This document shows positions 49,830-61,124 of a stretch of 64,000 nt of DNA, piece after piece. The notes under the pieces are model-generated. The model made no database searches. It worked only from the letters and a program-made list of their open reading frames with translations, and was not told where the DNA came from. Source of the stretch: Nephrocerus scutellatus (taxonomy: Eukaryota; Arthropoda; Insecta; Diptera; Pipunculidae); assembly GCA_947095585.1 (NCBI GenBank), contig OX352762.1:13743969-13807968 (forward strand), in the 5' to 3' direction. Each line of letters begins with the position of its first letter. Position 1 is the first letter of the stretch. The translations under genes were made by a program, and so were the position numbers.

Positions 49830-50460
49830 TTTGTGCCTAATTAACTCTGGAACGTCATGACCAATTTCAACCAAACTTGTTAGTTACTATCTGGTAGCAA
49901 ATATAGGTTATTGGGGGTAGCAGGTTTTTTAGCTGTGGTAGGGGTGACAGCCGCCTCCTACAGTTTTCAGTATCGCCGTGGTGAATATTGTTGGTAGTAC
50001 ACTCCTATGGATGAGATATGTATCCCCGCAAGATGGATTGTGCCCGATATTAGTGACGATTGTATGGTTTTCGGGGTCGCTGAGTGATGGTAAGATATCT
50101 CAAGGGGATGGGGTTGATAACTGAGTTGGGAGGGTGACCGATATTAGTGTCAATTCTATAGTTATCGGGGCTGAGTTGAATGGTGATGGAGAGACAGCTC
50201 TAAGGGGATGGGGTCGATAGCTGAGGATGGAGGGGGGTGACCGATATTACTGTTTATTCACTAATTCACACACTCACACATTCTCGGGATCACTGAGATG
50301 AATAGTGTTGGTAGGACACTCCTATGAGTGAGTTTTATTCCCAGAGGGGAAAGGGTGACCGATATTAGTGTCAATCCCATAGTTTTCGGGGTCGCTGAGA
50401 TGAATAGTGGTATTTAGAATGGTACTCGGCGACCATTTGGCGACGAACTTGGGGGTGAGG
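49830..50460. repeat. Degenerate tandem array upstream of the Helitron remnant
   Basis: The phrase ACCGATATTAGTGTCAAT and its variants recur near 50045, 50139, 50242 and 50360, with ATAGTTTTCGGGGTCGCTGA and GACACTCCTATG between them. Spacing is irregular at about 94, 103 and 118 bases. The left flank (AACTCTGGAACGTCATGACC, then AATTTCAACCAAACTTG) resembles non-coding sequence common in insect DNA elements. Confidence 0.7.
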
Positions 50461-50599
50461 ACATTGTAGTTCCTACTTCAAATTGGAAAATGTAGATTAG
50501 AAGCTGTGTTTTATTTTCAAATCTACCGCAGAACTAATAAATTCCATTTATCCGGCTGTTTCTTAAAACTATCACACTATCATATTTTGTACCGGTTGC

Positions 50600-50905
50600 G
50601 AGAAGGGGTCATTCTTGCTGGCTGCTAAAAATGGAGACACCCACGAAATAAACAATCAAATACTTGCCATGTTAATAGGCATAGTCACAGTAAGTGCATC
50701 GATACCGTTGTAGATACTGATGAGGAAGTTAATTATCTAACTGAGTTTCTGAGCTCACTTGATTCGTCTGGATTGCCACCACATTGTCTTTTACTTACAG
50801 TAGGATCTCCAATTATTTTACTATGGAATCTCGACTCGCCAACACTTTGCAACGGCACAAGACTGTACGTAAAAAAAGTCGCCGTAAAATCATAGAGCAA
50901 TAAGC
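50600..50905 (+). mobile_element. Helitron remnant: C-terminal part of the Pif1-like helicase
   Basis: In two frames joined by a shift near 50690 the DNA reads LAAKNGDTHEINNQILAM (about 50617-50670), then CIDTVVDTDEEVNYLTEFLS, SGLPPHCLLLTVGSPIILL and LCNGTRLYVKK (about 50770-50875). These are the conserved phrases of the Pif1-family helicase domain carried by Helitron Rep/helicase proteins, from the central linker to the segment before the last helicase motifs. The Rep nuclease and the Walker motifs are absent. It is a fragment, not an active element, and the only Helitron coding evidence in the window. Confidence 0.8.
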
Positions 50906-51119
50906 ACATAGAGTATAGTTCTTTAAGAAGAAGTTGGTCAACTCAAAATTTAATTGGTCTGCCAGTTTAGTTCCAGTTTTGCAAACCACTTTAGGAAATG
51001 TGTTGTTACAGCAGAGAATATTTCGTTTTTTAAATTCTCTATATTAACTTCATTTGCCCGTGGCACGTCCGGTTGTCGGTCGGTCGGTTTGTCGTGGAAT
51101 CTAGCGATCAATTTTTAAC

Positions 51120-51740
51120 CCACTTCCTAAAGCCCGATTTTATTGAAATTTCGCACACATGTGTATTTCCGGAGACAACACTTTCTATTAAAATTTGGGG
51201 CCCCAGGGCCGAGGGGGGCCCTTAAAAAAATTTTAAAAATTAACCCGATTTTCAATAAATTTTATACACATGTGTATCTCCGATGGACAACACTTTTTGT
51301 AAAAGTTTTGGAGACCCCGGGCCCCGGGGTCTTGGGGCCCCAAAATTTAAAAACCAAATTAACCCGATTTTCTTCAAATTTCATATACTTTTGTATCTCC
51401 CATGGACAACACCTTTTGTGAAAATTTCTTTTAAAAAAATTAACCCGTTTTTTTTTTTTAATTTTATATACGTGTGTATCTCCGATGGACAACACTTTAT
51501 GCAAAAATTTTGTTGGTCGTGGGGCTCCATACAAACTTTCAAAAAAATTAAGCCGATTTTTTTCAAATTTTATACATCTCCGATCTCCGATGGACAATTT
51601 TTTTTGTAAAGTTTTTAGAGTGAAAGGGGGTGCCAATATAAATTTTTTTAAAAAATTAGCTCGATTTTCTTCAAATTGCAAACACTTGTGTATCACTGAT
51701 AGACAAAACTTTTTGTAAATTTGTTGGAGTAATCGGGCCC
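51120..51740. repeat. About 110-bp satellite-like array, block 1
   Basis: Units carry AACCCGATTTTCTTCAAATT, TTATACACATGTGTATCTCC, GATGGACAACACTTTTTGT and a G/C-rich GGGGCCC stretch. Starts are near 51140, 51242, 51360, 51442, 51550 and 51658, so periods vary from 81 to 119. The same family returns at 61.1-61.9 and 62.7-62.9 kb. Reverse-strand open stretches across it are repeat artefacts. Confidence 0.85.
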
Positions 51741-51749
51741 TGTGTGTCC

Positions 51750-52130
51750 TGTGGACAGCGCTACAATAACCCATCATAAACAACGCTATACAACGATCCC
51801 ATTCATCTTGGTTTGCATCAACTTCTTTTCGAGATGCTCTTCCAGCATCATTGAGTACAATTGCCATATCAGGTCTGATGCGCCTAAAACTACCTTGCAT
51901 CAGCTAGATAGAATACAAAACCGCGCGATAATACTTATCGGTGACGCAAATATAGCGAATTCAATAGATTCGCTGGAACACCGCAGGAACGTTTCCTGCT
52001 TGTCACTGTTTTATCGATTCTTCTGCCAGCGGTTCTCAAGAGAAATAGCCAGCTGAATGCCACCTCTCCGTCTCCTTGAATTCAACCGCAATACTCGTGG
52101 CGCTCTAAATAAATAAATAAACAAATAAAT
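51750..52130 (+). mobile_element. BS/Jockey-like RT C-terminal fragment
   Basis: EYNCHIRSDAPKTTLHQLDR and IQNRAIILIGDANIANSI match EYNCIVWVAAPKTKLHLLER and IQNRAIKPIGD of the 57-59 kb relic. It ends in an AAATAAATAAAT tail at about 52105-52135, the usual A-rich tail of a non-LTR insertion. The 5' end is lost in the satellite block. Confidence 0.8.
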
Positions 52131-52392
52131 AAAAAATAACAATGGCTTTGATTTTTTGACTTTGCCTTTTTTCAGTTTGTTAGACTCTTTCCGAAACTGT
52201 TGCCACTGGTGCACCGCCTTCGCTGCCGCTGTGGTTTGCGCGGTACTTTAAAACCAAACACACTTATCTTCCGAACACAAGGAACGTGAATAATAAACAA
52301 AAAAACTATTGTATGCTACGTCCGCACATAAGTTATTTATATATTTTTTGCAACAAATTATAATAACATATAGTTAAAAATTAAAAAAAGTA

Positions 52393-52464
52393 TTCCCATA
52401 CCGGGAATCGAACCCGGGCCTCCCGGGTGAGAGCCGGGTATCCTAACCACTAGACAATATGGGA
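52393..52464 (-). tRNA. tRNA-Glu (anticodon CTC)
   Basis: Cytosolic tRNA that brings glutamate to GAG codons. The 72-base gene on the reverse strand begins TCCCATATTGTCTAGTGG and ends CCCGGTATGGGA plus discriminator A. The acceptor stem TCCCATA/TATGGGA pairs fully. The anticodon loop CTCTCAC holds CTC. The B box GGTTCGATTCC is intact. CTTTTTTT follows the 3' end as a pol III terminator. There is no intron. It is identical over 72 bases to the gene at 53218 and faces away from it. Confidence 0.97.
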
Positions 52465-53217
52465 TGGACAACGACATTTGAATAAATTAGGTATATAACC
52501 AATCATTGCCTTTGTAATTAAATTTCTTTGTTGTTTTTATAAATTGTTGTGTACCTAAATATATCGTATTTTTTACATTCCTTAAGTTATGACTCAATTC
52601 TTTGGGTTTTCTAAATAAAGAGAACATCAATATTGTTTACCAAATTCATGATAAGCACATGTTGTTTGTAGTTTTTTTTGACAATACGTCTTGTCATTTT
52701 TTTAGGTGCTCTAATAATGGGCAGACACATGGCGCCCAAGACATTATTTTAGTGTGTATGAAAAATAAAAGCACATCTACAAAAAACACGAGATTTTTCA
52801 AATTTCGTTTCGTTTAGCTTATTTAAAATAAAATAATATCCAAAATTGCGGAAATTTTTATAGAATTCCATAAAAAAGGTAAAAAAAATTTTTGTCGGAA
52901 TGAGTATGAACTACCAAATCGAACCCTAAACGTTCAGAAAACATGTGCAGTTAAATTGAGTGTAGCACACTTACTTATTTATAATCACTCCTAAACGAGT
53001 ATGCATTTTTCAACGAATGCAGAACACAAAGCTGCACCGCACGTTATCTCTATTTGTCCTTTCGCTGCTTGTGGTGTACGTATATTTGGGAATTAAATTC
53101 ACAAATCACAACTCAACATGATATGCAAACAACAAATTCCCCAAACTTAAGTCAGAAATTTATTTCAACAAAATACTGCTTTTGCTTAAATCAGACTTTT
53201 TCTACTCGGTTTTTATA
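52465..53217. other. Spacer between divergent tRNA genes
   Basis: AT-rich, about 750 bases. No gene or element recognised. Pol III transcription initiates into the two genes from its ends. Confidence 0.4.
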
Positions 53218-53289
53218 TCCCATATTGTCTAGTGGTTAGGATACCCGGCTCTCACCCGGGAGGCCCGGGTTCGATTCCCGGTATGGGAA
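53218..53289 (+). tRNA. tRNA-Glu (anticodon CTC)
   Basis: Second copy, identical to the gene at 52393, on the forward strand. The anticodon CTC is at 53251-53253 and the B box GGTTCGATTCC at 53268-53278. The acceptor stem pairs fully, and the discriminator A is at 53289. T-runs (ATTTTTAATTTTTTTAT) follow within 30 bases. The mariner insertion starts about 150 bases downstream. Confidence 0.97.
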
Positions 53290-53442
53290 TTTATTTTTAA
53301 TTTTTTTATAACATATTTTTGTGCTCTCATTCATTCGTTAGTGTCTAAATATTCTATAAATGATTACTGGTATGGAAATTAATTTTTTTTATTATTGCTC
53401 TCTCAATTATGCATTCATGTATAAGTCAAGTATCTATTTATA

Positions 53443-54383
53443 AAGGGTGTTTTTTTAGGAGGTTTGTTTTTCCGATAGATGTCGTTTTATTTTATGACAG
53501 TTGTTTTGACAGCTCAAAGTGGCATTTCTACTCAGTATTGTTTGGCAAATCATTATGAATAGGTTAACTCCAGAACAACGTTTTCAAATCGTGGAAATTT
53601 ATTTTCAAAATCAGTGTTCAATTAAAAATGTTTATAGAGCACTTCGTGAATTTTATGGTGCACATAATCGTCCGTCAGAGACCACGTCAACAAACGTCAA
53701 CAAACAAAATTGTCGCATTTGGAGCAAAGATAATCCACACGCCGTTCAAGAATTACCAATGCATCCTGATAAATGTACTGTTTGGTGCGGTCTATGGGCT
53801 GGTGGGATCATCGGTCCATATTTCTTTAAAAATGAGGAAGGACGACGCGTTACCGTGAATGGAAATCGATACAGAACCATGTTAAATGAGTTTTTGTTGT
53901 CAAATCTTGAAGATATGGATATGGATGAAATGTGGTTTCAACAAGATGGTGCCACTTGCCATACAGCACGTGAAACAATCGACTTATTGAAAGAAACTTT
54001 CAACGACAACATTATTTCGAGAAATGGTCCGGTGAATTGGCCTCCGCGTTCGTGCGATTTGACGCCATTCGATTACTTTTTGTGGGGATACGTGAAGTCA
54101 TTGGTTTATGTGGATAAACCTCAATCGATTGACGCTTTGCAAACCAATATTCAACGTGTCATTGCTGACATACGCCCTCAAATGCTTGAAAAAGTGCTGG
54201 AAAATTGGACCTCCAGAATGACATTTGTGAAAAATAGTCGTGGTAGCCATATGCCAGAAATTGTGTTTAAATGTTAAATGCCAAAAAATTATCTACCAAA
54301 TAAAAAAAAATTTTGGTCATTTCATAATTTTATATGTGTTTTATTCAAAAAAAAAATCGGCAACCTCTTAAAAAAACACCCGT
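53443..54383 (+). mobile_element. Mariner (DD41D-type) copy with both ends, internally deleted
   Basis: A 941-base Tc1/mariner element. The left end AAGGGTGTTTTTTTAGGAGG and the reverse complement of the right end, AACGGGTGTTTTTTTAAGAG, match with few changes. TA flanks it on both sides (53441-53442, 54384-54385), the expected target duplication. It contains an open but shortened transposase frame. Having both ends, it could in principle be mobilised by a transposase made elsewhere. That is inference. Confidence 0.9.
53555..54277 (+). pseudogene. Mariner transposase, in-frame internal deletion
   Basis: Open for 240 residues from the family start MNRLTPEQRFQIVEIYFQN (an ATG at 53519 only adds 12 residues that do not fit the family). 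The N-terminal helix-turn-helix start is present to RPSE near residue 43. The frame then jumps to NVNKQNCRIWS, losing the rest of the DNA-binding region and the first catalytic aspartate. The second (QQDGATCHTA, codon at 53945) and third (TPFDYFLWGY, codon at 54071) aspartates remain, with 41 residues between them, which makes it DD41D. The C-terminus ends MPEIVFKC. About 100 residues seem to be missing compared with a usual mariner transposase near 345 residues. Confidence 0.9.
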
Positions 54384-54385
54384 TA

Positions 54386-55789
54386 AAAAGTAAAATTTCA
54401 AAGTTTTCCCATTAGGTAGGGTACAACGAAAAAAGCTTTGTCTTTTACGGTGGTGTGTTCATGCAGAATTAAAAAATAAGAACTAATTGAATTTTCGCGC
54501 CATCGCACAATCACCAAAAGTCCAACATTGACAAAATCCATAAAGGAAGAAATTGTTCAGTGGTCATATCTCAAGGCTAGAGGAGTCAAACACAAAACAA
54601 TACAATTACCGAGTCCCTTAAGGGTAAGTTAAGTAAAAACCGCAACAGACCTTGCACACAGGTGGGGGTAGTAATTCACGAATACAAAGCAAATTTCCAC
54701 CAACAGTCTCAGAATTTTCCTTATCCAAGACAGAAGTTTTATTTCACTATACATATAACCCACCCACTGCAAAGGTAACTTTTTGCCTCCTTAAACCATT
54801 AAATTACATAAAAATTCCAAGAAAAAGTATAACAAGAGTTAGCACTCTCTATATAAAAAAAAACACGAAGACTCAGAAATTCCATGATGCCGTTTTTCAT
54901 ACCCCGTATAGTAGATCTCTTGAATGTCGCCGAGACGAGTATGAGGAGTTCACTGCTTCCAAAGTCTGTCTATTGGGAATATGAATTTTATGTGTCTGTT
55001 CCTTGTTTTAGAAATTAACCAGGAACACGCATAAAAACAAACAGGGAAGTTATCTGCCACAGATGCATGTGCGGTTATTTTGCGACCTTCGCGCGTCTTT
55101 TCTTGGCCGTTTGTTTAGTTGTGAGTTGTTGTTGTTGTTTTACGTGTGTGTCTGTTATTAAGAAGACAATACATGCATAACGCTTGTATTGTTACTGTTT
55201 CTTTAACCCCAAATGACCACTAAATATTACACCGACTGTAAAAGCAGCCCTCTTGCCCCTCTCAAAGCTAGCAAACTTGCACTCAGTCAGCCGAGGACGG
55301 CATTTTTTTCCTAAGCATACCATGTTGTACGTTTCTTTGTTTTTTTTGGTTGATTCTTTATTTGAAAACTTTCCAAAAAAAAACAACAAAGGTAGCACAG
55401 ACAATACATTTCCTCCCTGCCATTCATTTGTTTGTCGCGACGGAAAACATTTGAAACATTCAACAAATGTCATGGTTCGTGCTTTGGTTTTGTAATGTCG
55501 TTCCTCGATGTACAAGTAGTCCATTCTGTGTCACACAAAAATAACAAGCTGGAATATGGGGAGTCTTGTTACATTCTTCTGAAGGTACTTACTCGCTGGT
55601 CTACCTTGGCAGATCATCCGCATATCAAACACAAACATCACTTGGAGGAGATTTTATTGAATTCTTCCTTAAATGGAAATACCAAAAAATGATGCACTAA
55701 AAGGAATGCTGGAAGCGAATCTGTATAATAGCCGGACTAGGACTCAAAATGGGAAGTTAAATTGATGTTAAATGTGAATTTGTTGCAGA
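54386..55789. other. Unassigned interval
   Basis: No element recognised. Reverse-strand 110-codon (55192-55524) and forward 110-codon (54652-54984) open stretches lack domains. GTT-type simple repeat near 55120. Confidence 0.35.
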
Positions 55790-56870
55790 TCTGGAAGTGT
55801 ATATAAGCAGAAGTGAGGCAAAGGTTGTAGAAAGTGCCGGATTTTTTGGCGAAACGAATTCAGGAAACGAAACCTGCAGGCCTTACTTTCGTTTTTCCGT
55901 TGGAATCAGCGAGTTTGGGATATTTAAATTCTCTCTGCAGTACAATAGCTAAATCCTCAGCAGCATACCATGGCTGTTGTTTCACAGCCCCGAAAGACAT
56001 ATCCTCGGACACCATCCATGATGGATTTCTTCTTGGCAACGACAAGTTTCGTCAACATTCTGCCAGAAATAACGAATTATTCCTGTTTTGCACATGATAG
56101 CCAAATGATCCGGGCCATAGAGCTTCGAGTGAGGTTGAATCAGCGAATTCAGCAAGTTACCCCAACACCTGTACCACACATCAACTTTACGAAAATAAAC
56201 TGGAACCGGTTTAGATCAGAAGTCGAAGCTGGACTTCAAATTCCAGCGGCATGAAGAAATATAGAAAATAGTGAATTCATGATGCTATCGAGACTTCAGT
56301 GAATACAGCCATAGATCGACAGAAAACTGTTCGCTCTAGCAGGGATCGCTTTCAACATCTACCTGAGAATAATCAGGCTATATAAGCTCACAAGCAAAGG
56401 CTAAGGAAACGCCTTCAGAGGATCTTCAACAGGACTCTTAACACGTTGTACAGTAATCATGCTTCGTCAAGCTGTGCGAAGTTACCAGGAAGATGAACTG
56501 ACAAAACGACTTCAGAACATCAAACCAGGCCCGGATGCTTTTAAAAAGCTGAATTCTGTGATCGGAAAACGTATTTCTATTCCAGAAAGTATCACGTATG
56601 GAGAGCAAGTAGCATCCAGTCCTGTTGAAAAAGCCTTTGCATGTCATTTCGAAAGGAGCTTTACAGACCGACCACCAACTCATCTTCCAGAATTCTTAGA
56701 GCAGGTTGAAAGTCTTGTGGAAGACACCAATCCCCCAAGAAATTTTGGAGTGCAGTTCAGCGAAGACAATCCCGCAAACGCACCCGTAGACGTGGATATG
56801 TTACCGGGTATTTATCGGAGAGCAACCAACTTAGTCTTATTTGACTTTACGCTATTCTAAGATCTCAGTG
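55790..56870 (+). mobile_element. Jockey-group relic: endonuclease C-terminus and linker
   Basis: TPSMMDFFLATTSFVNILPE (about 56010-56070) is the late APE motif with its aspartate. The following SDH box has decayed (FAHDSQMIRAIELRVRL). PVPHINFTKINWNRFRSEVE (about 56174-56230) starts the linker. The open stretch 56459-56860 continues it (LTKRLQNIKPGPDAFKKLNS and SPVEKAFACHFERSFTDRPP), the segment just before an RT. The RT itself is absent. It belongs to a different family from the relic that follows. Confidence 0.75.
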
Positions 56871-57084
56871 GTTATCTTGCATCTGTGCATCCGTTTGAGA
56901 GCTATGATGCTTTAAATTAAAAAAAAATATGATTTGTTTTATAAAATTAAATTTTTCTCATTTTAATTCTCTACAACTCCTAATACAAAGTTTGTCAAAG
57001 CAAACAGTTAAAGAGCAAAACTCGCAAAAGAAAAGTAAGGCTACACGAGAAAACCGACTAATTTCTTTAGAAGCATTAACTGGC

Positions 57085-59099
57085 CACTTAATACAAATAG
57101 TGGTGTGGAGGCCATTTCTGATACGATCACTAACATAATCCTCGAGGCTATGAGACAGGTTATCCCTTCCAGGACAAAGTGTATCTAACCGAAGGAAAAT
57201 GCTTGGTATAATTTAAGCTGCAAAGAGGCTACTAGGAACAAGGAGGTTTGCTTTCGGTTATATAAAGAAAACCCCACTAAGGGAAACCGAACCAAATTTA
57301 TACGAGTCAGAAATGATTGCAATGCCTACCTTAGATGAGTCAAATTCGACTATGACCAGAAACTGAGACCAAAAATACTTCAATGTCCCAAAGGGAGTAA
57401 ACATTTTTGGTCATTCTTGAAGCAAATTAAAAATACTGCCTCGTCTTCAATTCTAACGCTCATTCAAAATGATATTCCAACCATCAACTCTATAGACAAG
57501 GCCAACCTGCTTGCTTCACATTTCGCAGCTAGCTCTACGCGTACCAGATTCATCGTTGGCATTACCACTGCGCACGCTTCTTCATTTCCCTTATTCTTCT
57601 GGAGTCGTCCCAAGGAATTTGAAAACATCCTTTATCCAGCCTGTTCCTAAAAAAAGGCGAGCTGTCATCTCTTTCCTCGTACCGATCCATTCCGCTAGCA
57701 TCCACACTTTCCAAGGTCATGTAAACGCTGTTCAATCGTAAGCATATGCAATACCTTGAATCACGTGAAATTCTTAGCGAAATTCTAGTACGGTTTTCGT
57801 AGGCATCGTTCTACAGGTGACCTGATGGCTTATCTCACTGAACAGTGGATCCACTCTATTCACAAATTTGGTGAAAGCAAAGTTGTTGCACTCGATATTT
57901 CCAAGGCATTTTACAGAGTCTGGCATTAAGCTCTTGTGTCGAAAATGAATACCTATGGAATTGATAAGACCCTGCTTGTTTGGACTAGTAACTACCTTTC
58001 TGATTGATTGGATGGATTCAAATCCAATGTTCACCTCATAAACACCGGTGTTCCCCAAGGCTCTGTTTTGTGTCCGACACTCTTTCTCATTTTTATTAAT
58101 GATCTCCTATCCGCTACTTCTAATTCTAATCCGATTCTTTCGCTGACGACAGCACTCTTAGCTTTTCATATGAGTTTGCGCTCTCTCCACGCCCATCTTC
58201 ATCCCAAATGGAACTTGAACTACAACGTATGTTGAGCACGTTAAATTCTGACCTTGGCAGCATAACAAGGCGGCGACTACACAATAGAGTTGAATTTAAC
58301 GCTTCCAAAACCCAATGCTGTCTTCAGTTGTCTAAGTGTAATTTAAATCCCCAACCTTTATCCATTAATGGATCCTGCATCAAAGAAACTGAAAAGCTCA
58401 CAATACTCGGTTGTGCGTCATCAACATCCTTCATTGGAACGACCACATATTTGCTATCACTAAGAATGCTGCAAAATGTTTAGGTTTCCTTCACACCTAG
58501 ATGTACTTCACACCTTCAGATCTGGCTGCTATTTACAAGGCGTATATTTGCCCTAAACTTGAATACAACTGTATTGTCTGGGTAGCTGCTCCCAAGACCA
58601 AATTGCATCTACTTGAGAGAATTCAGAACCGCGCGATAAAACCTATTGGTGACGTATTATTGGCGATATTGCGAAAACAATCGAACCGCTTGAACATCGT
58701 AGGAATGTTTCCTGCTTGTCACCGTTTTATCGCTTTTTCCATAAGCGTCAAAAGAAATATCCAGATGCATTCCGCCCATCCACCAACTCAACCGAAATAC
58801 CCGTGCTACAACTCGAGCTCACTGGACATTAGACATTGGCTCATTAGACATATCTTCGGACGAACCAAGCAATGCAGGGATTCCTTCTTTAGCCTTCTTC
58901 CTTCCTCCTTTATAATTATATCGAATGAATTGCCCGACTCTGTGTTTCCGCATTCGTATATGATCTGCAATCACTCAAGACACATGTGCAAAGACATCTC
59001 ATCTTTTCCTCTCCTTAATTTTCTCGAACGCGCACCCTGTGCTAAGCATTTTAAGGGTTAAGTACAAGTACAAGGGTGTAGTACATTATAAAAAAAACG
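57085..59099 (+). mobile_element. BS/Jockey-like non-LTR relic with RT
   Basis: Linker (AWYNLSCKEATRNKEVCFRL near 57210), then HFWSFLKQIKNTASSSI, a decayed NYRPI region, YGFRRHRSTGDLMAYLTEQW (about 57790), VVALDISKAF (about 57885), INTGVPQGSVLCPTLFLIFI (about 58040), a frameshifted FADDS box (about 58137-58157), VEFNASKTQCCL (58290), and the C-terminal LEYNCIVWVAAPKTKLHLLE frame at 58501-59061. It ends with a short A-tail near 59099. At least four frameshifts or stops occur. Same family as the 34.3-36.4 kb relic and the short tails at 8.6, 23.3 and 29.2 kb. Confidence 0.9.
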
Positions 59100-60749
59100 A
59101 AATCACTCTTAAGTAACTATAAATTAGCCTATTGACTTCATGTAATAAAATTATCCTGTCTTAAAAGCAATAAATAATTTTTATATTTATTTTTTTTAGC
59201 ATGGCACTCTGTGGCACCCAATAATTAAATAAGTGTTGGGCACTGCGATATTTTTTCAAACTGCAGCGCTAGGTGTAACTAAAATCGATAAACTATTTTA
59301 AAAAACATATATTCAGCAAGAGTCTTTATAATTATACTTCAATGAAAACCAAAAAAATTAAAAAAAAATGCTAAACGGGGATTCGAACCCAAACCTTTTG
59401 CGCGCTGAAACAACGCGTATCAAAACTGCCAAATTATTTCTTAAAGTCTGTAGGTTTATAATCGATCATACTGAAAACTTTTCTGAACTTAGTTCCAGCT
59501 TACGTATCATTATTTAGAATTGTGCACATCGAGAAATCCTTCCACAAAAAAATATGCCGGGCTCGAGAAGCATTTAATTAAATAGAAAACTTACTTTTCT
59601 CTCTCTCCCTCACCAACCAACAAATATAACATTAAGTATGCCTTTCTTTGTATGATTTATCATGTATTGTATATCGACATGATCACGAAAATAGATCATC
59701 TCTTCGACGACAACAACTAGTTTTAAAATCAGGTGAGATTGTGGAATAGTATTTCTTACAGATATGGGTAAGTATTCACACACAGTCTCTAAAAAAACAC
59801 CGCCTATTCTTAGAAAATATTTAAAAAACGAAAAACTATGCGTCCAACTCACCAAACACCACTGCTCTAAGCCTCTACCAAGCTAATATTGCTTTCGCTA
59901 TAAAAACTTTCAGGAAAACCTAATCTAGTAGTAATTCAATAACAAATGTATATTTTTTTAGGTCATTTGGAAGGCCATCAGCATATCCACAAAATCCCAG
60001 ATAAGAGCAACCCTATCGGAACCGTAGGTTTATTCGAATCACAATCAAGATTCATAATCTCGCCTCATCACTTAGCCTTAATAAAGTAAAAACCGTCAGT
60101 TCTTACTCTACTGAATGACAACTAAACGCATTCACTTCCTAAGATATCAATAACAATTTGTATTAACCAGTTGTGAATTATATATGTATACAAATTATTA
60201 TTTTAAGAGCTGATTAGAAACACACCACTGATTGCGTCAAAGCGAATGGTGGATCGTATATTATTGAAGTACTAATGTGTGTATATGAGCGCTTGAAAGC
60301 GCCGCTTTGCAACCGCAGACGCAGTAGGAGTAGTCAAGAGATCTCATGGAAAGAAGTATGCACATGCTTTACTTGTTGTCGAGTCGCTGTAATCTTCATT
60401 CAAAACTCATCTAATATGTATGGACATTTTTATGTTCATGAGATTAATAAAAAATTTAAAACAGATAACGCGATATTTTTAAAGCAAGGCACACATAAAG
60501 AAGCTATTGCTTAGTATCCGATCTGATGTTGAATATCAGAACAATTGAAAACGCTTGGATAATCTTAACTTCAATTTATATTGAATGGAATTCTTATTGA
60601 ATTAATTGTGCAAAGCATTAATGAATTAACGCTCTCTAATGAAAAATAAAATACACCTTGAATAAAAATTGAAAATGTTTATGTTATTTAAAAAGAAAAA
60701 ACACGCTTCTCATCGTTTTCTTGTTATAATATGAAGAAAAAAAAAGCGC
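59100..60749. other. Unassigned interval with a tRNA-like scrap
   Basis: At about 59365-59440 on the reverse strand a perfect B box (GGTTCGAATCCC) lies downstream of GGCAGTTTTGATACGCG, but the acceptor stem does not pair. It is probably a decayed tRNA or SINE head. Nothing else was recognised. Confidence 0.4.
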
Positions 60750-60821
60750 TTCCCATACCGGGAATCGAACCCGGGCCTTCTGGGTGAAAGCCAGATATCC
60801 TAGCCACTAGACCATATGGGA
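60750..60821 (-). tRNA. tRNA-Glu (anticodon TTC)
   Basis: Reverse-strand gene of 72 bases, TCCCATATGGTCTAGTGGCT to CCCGGTATGGGA plus A. The acceptor stem pairs fully. The anticodon loop CTTTCAC has TTC, reading GAA codons. The B box GGTTCGATTCC is intact. A run of nine T lies just past the 3' end (reverse strand) as terminator. It differs from the CTC genes in the D-arm region and the anticodon stem (TCTGG/CCAGA against CCCGG/CCGGG), with paired compensatory changes. Confidence 0.97.
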
Positions 60822-61124
60822 CACTGAGATTTGCATGAGCAACTTAATATAAGTACGCGTAAGATAGAAGAGAACACGCAACAACAGAAGAAACGTTTTA
60901 GTCATATTTTGATGTATACTTCTCTTAATAATTTGATTTTTGTTTTTGTTTTATTTTAAATAATGCAAACTATGCTTATCTGGCCACAATTAGATTAAAT
61001 TATAACATTTCTATGTCAAAGATTTCTTTAATATATAATTAATGATTACTGTGTGGCGACACCACCACCCTGTCTCTGATTCATCGAAACTCATTCAACT
61101 TCGCTTGTTACACTTGTGGTGATT

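Noticed and set aside
51262..51900. 212-codon reverse-strand ORF as a gene
   Set aside because: It reads through the satellite block and repeats the same peptide pattern with each unit, and it ends in a retrotransposon fragment in antisense. It is a repeat artefact.
59365..59440. Fourth tRNA gene
   Set aside because: It has a B box, but the acceptor stem does not pair and the anticodon arm is not credible.
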